Shown here one piece after another: positions 59,387 to 64,000 of a stretch of DNA of 64,000 nt (positions within the stretch are counted from its first letter, which is position 1; each line of letters begins with the position of its first letter). The position numbers and the translations under genes are program-made. Source of the DNA: Muribaculum sp. (GTDB lineage Bacteria > Bacteroidota > Bacteroidia > Bacteroidales > Muribaculaceae); assembly GCA_009775095.1 (NCBI GenBank), contig VSOZ01000004.1:62001-126000 (forward strand), written 5' to 3'. Under the pieces are notes generated by a model. It was not told the DNA's origin. It did not search any database and saw only the letters and a list, made by a program, of their open reading frames with translations.

Positions 59387-60703
59387 ATGGCAACAAAAGA
59401 GTATTTTCCCGGGATAGGTAAAATCAAGTTTGAAGGCAAAGACAGCAAGAATCCGCTGGCTTACCGCTACTATGACGCAGAAAAGGTAATCCTCGGCAAG
59501 AAGATGAAAGACTGGCTGAAGTTTGCTATGGCATGGTGGCACACTCTTTGCGCTGAAGGCGGCGACCAGTTCGGCGGCGGCACAAAGAAATTTCCTTGGA
59601 ACGAAGGCACCGATGCCGTTGAAATAGCAAAACAGAAAGCTGACGCCGGCTTCGAATTCATGCAGAAGATGGGCATCGAGTATTTCTGCTTCCATGACGT
59701 AGACCTCGTAAGCGAAGGAGCCTCTGTAGAAGAATATGAGAGCAATCTAAAGGCTATCGTGGCTTACCTTAAGGAAAAGATGGCCGAGACAGGCATCAAG
59801 AACCTCTGGGGCACTGCCAACGTATTCGGCAACGGCCGCTACATGAACGGAGCCGCCACCAACCCCGACTTTGACGTTGTGGCACGCGCTGCCGTCCAGA
59901 TCAAGAACGCTATTGACGCCACTATCGAACTCGGCGGTACAAACTACGTATTCTGGGGTGGTCGCGAAGGCTACATGTCACTGCTCAACACCGACCAGAA
60001 GCGTGAAAAAGAGCACTTGGCCATGATGCTTACCATAGCCCGTGACTACGCTCGTTCAAAAGGCTTCACCGGCACATTCCTCATCGAACCCAAGCCCATG
60101 GAACCCTCAAAGCACCAGTATGACGTTGACAGCGAAACCGTAATCGGCTTCCTCAAGGCTCACGGTCTTGACAAGGACTTCAAGCTCAACATCGAGGTTA
60201 ACCACGCCACTCTCGCCGGCCACACATTCGAGCACGAACTCGCTGTAGCTGTCGACAACAACATGCTCGGTTCTATTGACGCCAACCGCGGCGACTACCA
60301 GAACGGATGGGATACCGACCAGTTCCCCATCGACAACTACGAGCTTACTCAGGCCATGATGCAGATCATCCGCAACGGCGGCCTCGGTAACGGCGGTACC
60401 AACTTCGACGCAAAGACCCGTCGTAACTCTACCGACCTCGAAGACATATTCATCGCCCACATCGCCGGTATGGACGCTATGGCACGCGCACTCGAAAGCG
60501 CAGCCGCTCTTCTCGAAGAGTCGCCCTACAAGAAGATGCTCGCCGACCGCTACGCATCGTTTGACAGCGGCAAGGGCAAGGAGTTTGAGGAAGGCAAGCT
60601 CACCCTCGAGGAAGTAGCCGCTTACGGCAAGGAAGTCAACGAGCCCAAGCAGACCAGCGGCAAGCAGGAACTCTACGAGGCTATCGTGGCTATGTACTGC
60701 TAA
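59387..60703 (+). CDS. xylA: D-xylose isomerase
   Basis: A 438-residue, class II xylose isomerase that interconverts D-xylose and D-xylulose with two divalent metal ions. It has KFAMAWWHTLCAEGGDQFGGGT, CFHDVDLVSEG (catalytic His), NYVFWGGREGYMSLLNTD (active-site signature), LIEPKPMEPSKHQYD, and the metal-ligating GSIDANRGD and WDTDQFP. The length is typical of the Bacteroides-type enzyme. The gene uses almost only AUC for isoleucine and is GC-rich at wobble sites, consistent with strong expression. A hairpin in the following 95-bp gap separates it from xylE. Confidence 0.98.
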   Translation: MATKEYFPGIGKIKFEGKDSKNPLAYRYYDAEKVILGKKMKDWLKFAMAWWHTLCAEGGDQFGGGTKKFPWNEGTDAVEIAKQKADAGFEFMQKMGIEYFCFHDVDLVSEGASVEEYESNLKAIVAYLKEKMAETGIKNLWGTANVFGNGRYMNGAATNPDFDVVARAAVQIKNAIDATIELGGTNYVFWGGREGYMSLLNTDQKREKEHLAMMLTIARDYARSKGFTGTFLIEPKPMEPSKHQYDVDSETVIGFLKAHGLDKDFKLNIEVNHATLAGHTFEHELAVAVDNNMLGSIDANRGDYQNGWDTDQFPIDNYELTQAMMQIIRNGGLGNGGTNFDAKTRRNSTDLEDIFIAHIAGMDAMARALESAAALLEESPYKKMLADRYASFDSGKGKEFEEGKLTLEEVAAYGKEVNEPKQTSGKQELYEAIVAMYC

Positions 60704-60736
60704 TTATATCTATTGATTAATCAACCTAAGTACCCG

Positions 60737-60768
60737 CTATGGCGGAGCTCTCCGGGGCTCTGCCATAG
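60737..60768 (+). repeat. Intercistronic hairpin between xylA and xylE
   Basis: Stem CTATGGCGGAGC (60737-60748) with GCTCTGCCATAG (60757-60768, one GU), then TGTTGTATTT. It may lower or stabilise downstream xylE message. Its core resembles the hairpin at 31714. Confidence 0.6.
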
Positions 60769-60798
60769 TGTTGTATTTACCATAAAAACATTTCAACC

Positions 60799-62280
60799 AT
60801 GGAATATCCTGAAAAAGGGAGTAAACTATATCTGTTTTCAATCGTGCTTGTGGCCGTGCTCGGCGGATTGCTGTTCGGTTATGATACAGCAGTCATATCC
60901 GGTGCCGAAAAGGGGTTGCAGGCATTTTTCTTGGGAGCCAAAGACTTTGTATACACCGACGTCATCCACGGCATCACTTCGTCAAGCGCGCTGATAGGCT
61001 GTATTGTCGGCAGCGCATTGTCGGGCTTTTTCGCCCAAAGACTCGGACGTAAAAAATCGCTTGCCGTAGCCGGTGTGTTTTTCTTCCTGTCGGCTCTCGG
61101 ATCATATTATCCCGAATTTCTGTTCTTTGAATATGGCAAGCCCACCTACAGCCTATTGTGGATGTTTAACTTCTACCGTATACTCGGAGGTGTAGGCGTA
61201 GGTCTCGCATCCGCCATCTGCCCGATGTATATAGCCGAGGTAGCACCCTCCAATATACGCGGAACACTCGTGTCATGGAACCAGTTTGCCATCATATTCG
61301 GTCAGCTCGTCGTGTACTTCGTCAACTTCATGATACTTGGCGAGCACACCAATCCCATCATCGAAAAAACAGCCCACAACCTGTACATTGTACTTCCCGA
61401 GTCTGACGCATGGACCATCATGACAGGCTGGCGCTACATGTTCGGCAGCGAGGCGTTTGTGGCCGGTGTATTCACAGTCCTCGTATGTCTCGTACCGGAG
61501 TCGCCCCGTTACCTCGCCCTCATAGGCAAGGACAACAAGGCTCTTGCAGTACTCGCCCGCATCAACGGCATAAGCAAAGCACGCGAGATACTTTCTGATA
61601 TCAAGGCCACTGTCGAAGTAAAGAGCGAGCGCCTGTTCTCCTTCGGTATAATGGTCATCTTCGTCGGCATCATGCTCTCCGTGTTCCAGCAGGCGGTAGG
61701 TATCAACGCCGTACTATATTATGCACCGCGCATCTTTGACTCCATGAACATGGGCAATCCTATGGTACAGACCGTCATCATGGGCATCGTCAACATTGCC
61801 TTCACACTCGTGGCCGTGTTCACTGTCGAGAAGCTCGGACGCAAGCCGCTCCTCATCTGGGGCTCACTCGGCATGGCACTCGGCGCACTCGGTGTGGCCG
61901 TTTCAAACCTCGTAACCGTACCGCCGATTATTCCGGTCATAAGCATCATGGTATACTCCGCATCGTTCATGTTCTCGTGGGGACCGATATGCTGGGTACT
62001 CATCTCCGAAATATTCCCCAACACCATCCGCGGCGCGGCAGTAGCCATAGCGGTGGCATTCCAGTGGATCTTCAACTTCATCGTGTCGAGTACGTTTGTA
62101 CCGATGTACAACATGCGACTCGGCGAGATGGGCGACCGCTTCGGCCACATGTTTGCCTACGCCCTTTACGGTGTCATCTGTATCTTGGCCGCACTCTTCG
62201 TATACAAACTTGTACCCGAGACCAAGGGCAAGACTCTCGAAGATATGACCGCCCTCTGGCGCAACCGCAACAAAAAATAA
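60799..62280 (+). CDS. xylE: D-xylose/proton symporter (sugar porter family MFS)
   Basis: A 493-residue, 12-helix major facilitator protein of the sugar porter type that imports xylose with a proton across the inner membrane. Sugar porter motifs are present: YDTAVISGAE in helix 1, AQRLGRKKSLAVAGV in the first cytoplasmic loop, PMYIAEVAP, RILGGVGVGLAS, PESPRYL, FQQAVGINAVLYYAPRIF, VEKLGRKPLLIWG, WGPICWVLISEIFPNTIRG and the C-terminal VPETKGKTLEDM. The sugar could in principle be another pentose or hexose; the operon context makes xylose by far the most likely. It is followed by a clear terminator. Confidence 0.95.
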   Translation: MEYPEKGSKLYLFSIVLVAVLGGLLFGYDTAVISGAEKGLQAFFLGAKDFVYTDVIHGITSSSALIGCIVGSALSGFFAQRLGRKKSLAVAGVFFFLSALGSYYPEFLFFEYGKPTYSLLWMFNFYRILGGVGVGLASAICPMYIAEVAPSNIRGTLVSWNQFAIIFGQLVVYFVNFMILGEHTNPIIEKTAHNLYIVLPESDAWTIMTGWRYMFGSEAFVAGVFTVLVCLVPESPRYLALIGKDNKALAVLARINGISKAREILSDIKATVEVKSERLFSFGIMVIFVGIMLSVFQQAVGINAVLYYAPRIFDSMNMGNPMVQTVIMGIVNIAFTLVAVFTVEKLGRKPLLIWGSLGMALGALGVAVSNLVTVPPIIPVISIMVYSASFMFSWGPICWVLISEIFPNTIRGAAVAIAVAFQWIFNFIVSSTFVPMYNMRLGEMGDRFGHMFAYALYGVICILAALFVYKLVPETKGKTLEDMTALWRNRNKK

Positions 62281-62301
62281 GCTTCTGCAGTAACATTTTT
62301 T

Positions 62302-62337
62302 ATACGGCCGGTACCGATAGGTTTCGGCCGTATTTTG
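62302..62337 (+). terminator. Terminator of the xylose operon
   Basis: Stem ATACGGCCG / CGGCCGTAT (9 bp, 14-nt loop) followed by TTTG, 22 bp after the xylE stop. Confidence 0.75.
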
Positions 62338-62395
62338 TTATACCCTATGCAATAGTATTATGTCGAGGGAATTTCCGATTTCCGCAAAAAGTCAT

Positions 62396-62403
62396 TACCT
62401 TTG
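62396..62403 (+). promoter_or_regulatory. -7 element of the SIS isomerase gene
   Basis: TACCTTTG matches TAnnTTTG exactly; TTTC lies at the -33 distance. Transcription should start near 62410, 30 bp before the start codon. Confidence 0.5.
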
Positions 62404-62439
62404 TAATATTAATTATTGTAAATTGAAGCGATTGAATTT

Positions 62440-63048
62440 ATGACCGATATTCAACAATCGATGCGTCAGATCCTTCAGGACGAAAGCCGGGCCATAGCCA
62501 ATATTCCGGTAAGCGACGCCTATGACCGCGCCGTAGAGCTTATCGTAGAGCACGTACACAACCGCAAGGGCAAACTCGTGACCTCAGGCATGGGCAAGGC
62601 CGGCCAGATAGCCATGAACATAGCCACGACATTCTCCTCGACAGGCACCCCCGCAGTCAACCTCCATCCGTCAGAAGCCCAACACGGCGACCTCGGAGTC
62701 ATACAGCCCGATGACGTGATGCTGCTAATATCCAATTCGGGCAAAACACGCGAAATAATAGACCTCGTACACTTGGCCCACAATCTGTATGCCGACATAC
62801 CGCTGATTGTCATTACCGGCAACCCCGACAGCGAACTTGCCCGCATAGCCAACGTCACCCTCGCCACCGGCGGCGCACCCGAAGTGTGCCCGCTCGGGCT
62901 CACACCCACCACATCGACAACCATGATGACAGTCATAGGCGACGTACTTGTGGTCAATGTCATGAGACGGTGCGGCTTCACGCGCGAGCAATACGCCCTG
63001 CGTCATCATGGAGGCTACTTGGGCACCAAGTCGAGAGGGCAGGAATAA
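62440..63048 (+). CDS. kdsD: SIS-domain sugar-phosphate isomerase (KdsD/arabinose-5-phosphate isomerase-like, no CBS domains)
   Basis: A 202-residue, single SIS-domain protein. It has KLVTSGMGKAGQIAMNIATTFSSTGTPAVNLHPSEAQHGDLG and LISNSGKTREI, which match D-arabinose-5-phosphate isomerases (KdsD/KpsF/GutQ), the first step to Kdo. The tandem CBS domains of classic KdsD are absent; such short forms are typical of Bacteroidales. Arabinose 5-phosphate comes from ribulose 5-phosphate, so this is a link from the pentose phosphates to LPS core sugar. It has its own promoter and precedes a PfkB-like gene by 17 bp. Confidence 0.85.
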   Translation: MTDIQQSMRQILQDESRAIANIPVSDAYDRAVELIVEHVHNRKGKLVTSGMGKAGQIAMNIATTFSSTGTPAVNLHPSEAQHGDLGVIQPDDVMLLISNSGKTREIIDLVHLAHNLYADIPLIVITGNPDSELARIANVTLATGGAPEVCPLGLTPTTSTTMMTVIGDVLVVNVMRRCGFTREQYALRHHGGYLGTKSRGQE

Positions 63049-63065
63049 TACCGGAGATTTTAACT

Positions 63066-63971
63066 ATGAGAAAGATTATCTTAATCGGAGAATGTGAGCT
63101 GAATGTGCTGTTTCGCAACGATCACCCGTGGAGAGCGCTTCCGGGAGGCATTCTGCTCAATTCGGCGGCAGCGCTCGGCAACCGCAAGTATGATGTCTCA
63201 TTCGTATCGGAAGCCGCTACCGACCATGTAGGCGACATAATCGTGGACTTTCTTACAGTACACGGAGTAGCCACACACTCAATCGACCGTTTTACCGAAG
63301 GACACACTTCATCGGTGCTGACATTCACATCAGACCACGGCGACGTACGCCACTGCGTGCGCTACACACAGTATCCCCAGCAGAGCTTCGGAGTGGTATG
63401 GCCGCGCATAGATCCGGATGACATAGTAATATTCGGAGAGTTCTACTCTATTGACGAGAGATTACGTGGGCGCCTGTTTGACATAATCAAATATGCTTCG
63501 GAACGACGCGCCATAGTCATATACGCTCCTGCGATTGACAACTCGCGTGTGACACGAATAACTCGCGTCATGCCCGCTATTCTGGAGAATCTCGAAATTT
63601 CCGACATAGTGGTTACCGACCGAAAAAGCATCGCAACGATATTCAACAAGGATGACGACAAGGCCGCCTATACCGACCACATTAGCTTCTACAGCTTCAA
63701 CCATGTAAATGTCGATTTCGGAACTTCGTCAATAAACATGCATTGTAAAAAATCGTCGCGAAGTGTAGCGATACCGGGACAACCAGACCCCGACGTATCG
63801 ATGTCAGGCATAATCGCCGGCATAGCCGCGGCAATAATAGACAACAGACTGCTCCGCGAAAATATGGAGCACCTTACGTCAGATGACATGGAGCTATTAC
63901 TCGACAACGCATTAAAATGGAGCGACAGCGCAATAGCCGCTCCCGACAACATAGTGGAGTCCCTAAACTGA
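63066..63971 (+). CDS. PfkB-family carbohydrate kinase-like protein with altered catalytic motif
   Basis: The start was placed at MRKIILIGECELNVLF, since upstream in-frame sequence lies inside the isomerase gene. The 301-residue protein has a ribokinase fold: sheet start, LPGGILLNSAAALGNR, EAATDHVGDIIVDFL and the sugar-lid pattern EGHTSSVLTF. The C-terminal signature DTTGAGD, whose Asp is the catalytic base, reads DPDVSMSGIIAG here, so the Asp appears to be lost. It may bind a sugar without phosphorylating it, or use another residue. It is co-transcribed with the isomerase, in 17 bp, which hints at a role near that pathway. A tail of AALKWSDSAI-type helices is normal. Confidence 0.75.
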   Translation: MRKIILIGECELNVLFRNDHPWRALPGGILLNSAAALGNRKYDVSFVSEAATDHVGDIIVDFLTVHGVATHSIDRFTEGHTSSVLTFTSDHGDVRHCVRYTQYPQQSFGVVWPRIDPDDIVIFGEFYSIDERLRGRLFDIIKYASERRAIVIYAPAIDNSRVTRITRVMPAILENLEISDIVVTDRKSIATIFNKDDDKAAYTDHISFYSFNHVNVDFGTSSINMHCKKSSRSVAIPGQPDPDVSMSGIIAGIAAAIIDNRLLRENMEHLTSDDMELLLDNALKWSDSAIAAPDNIVESLN

Positions 63972-63987
63972 TAAAATTGAGACCGGC

Positions 63988-64000
63988 ATGAAAACCACTT
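63988..64000 (+). CDS. Possible start of the next gene (truncated at window edge)
   Basis: An ATG followed by AAA ACC ACT opens a frame 17 bp after the PfkB-like stop and runs off the right edge; only MKTT is visible. The preceding bases do not show a strong ribosome-binding site. It is listed for completeness. Confidence 0.3.

Overview
The window looks like chromosomal DNA of a gut Bacteroidales bacterium, most likely a Muribaculaceae relative (Duncaniella/Muribaculum type). This is inferred from SusC/SusD pairs, lipoproteins with a Cys lipobox, Bacteroidetes-type promoters (TTTG, about 20 nt, then TAnnTTTG), fimbrillins, a TamL/TamB/LptD outer-membrane locus, and a xylose operon in the order NUDIX regulator-xylB-xylA-xylE. 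AUA is a common isoleucine codon in most genes, but the xylose genes prefer AUC. No rRNA, tRNA, integrase, transposase or CRISPR array was found.

Layout. 1-9835: tail of a SARP-like regulator, then a glycan-degradation cluster (two-domain esterase, GH71/99-like protein on the opposite strand, DUF5703 protein, GH92, GH43) without its own SusC/D. 9897-17013: DUF3943 outer-membrane protein, AspT/YidE-type transporter, GH2 beta-galactosidase, asnA. 17142-21126: a compact minus-strand phage-like operon (small acidic protein, major capsid-like protein, head-completion-like protein, portal-like protein, lipoprotein with a C-terminal membrane anchor). No terminase, integrase or tail genes accompany it. 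21393-26091: an orphan SusC/D pair. 26331-29343: a DUF5119 plus two-fimbrillin operon. 29344-30180: a gene-free repeat region with a 329-bp MITE-like element and a set of hairpins. 30181-37714: a susC-susD-susE-susF-like locus without enzymes. 38117-50925: tamL, tamB, and divergently lptD-phoH-purC-ubiE (menG). 50976-53789: a large DUF4062/STAND-like protein with a degenerate P-loop, inserted after ubiE. 54413-56911: DUF3078 outer-membrane protein and two small secreted proteins. 57095-62280: the xylose operon. 62440-63971: a KdsD-like SIS isomerase and a PfkB-like protein that seems to lack its catalytic Asp.

How it fits together. Secreted hydrolases and SusC/D systems capture and trim plant or host glycans. 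Released xylose enters through XylE, is isomerised by XylA and phosphorylated by XylB, under a NUDIX-type repressor whose likely operators lie just upstream of its promoter. The Tam and Lpt genes build the outer membrane that carries these systems. The strongest candidates for something undescribed are the terminase-less capsid operon ending in a possible unimolecular spanin, the STAND-like protein lacking the Walker A lysine, a gene-free stretch with five consecutive hairpins near 2.4 kb, and a promoter placed directly in front of a terminator near 54.0 kb that would make an RNA of only about 44 nt.
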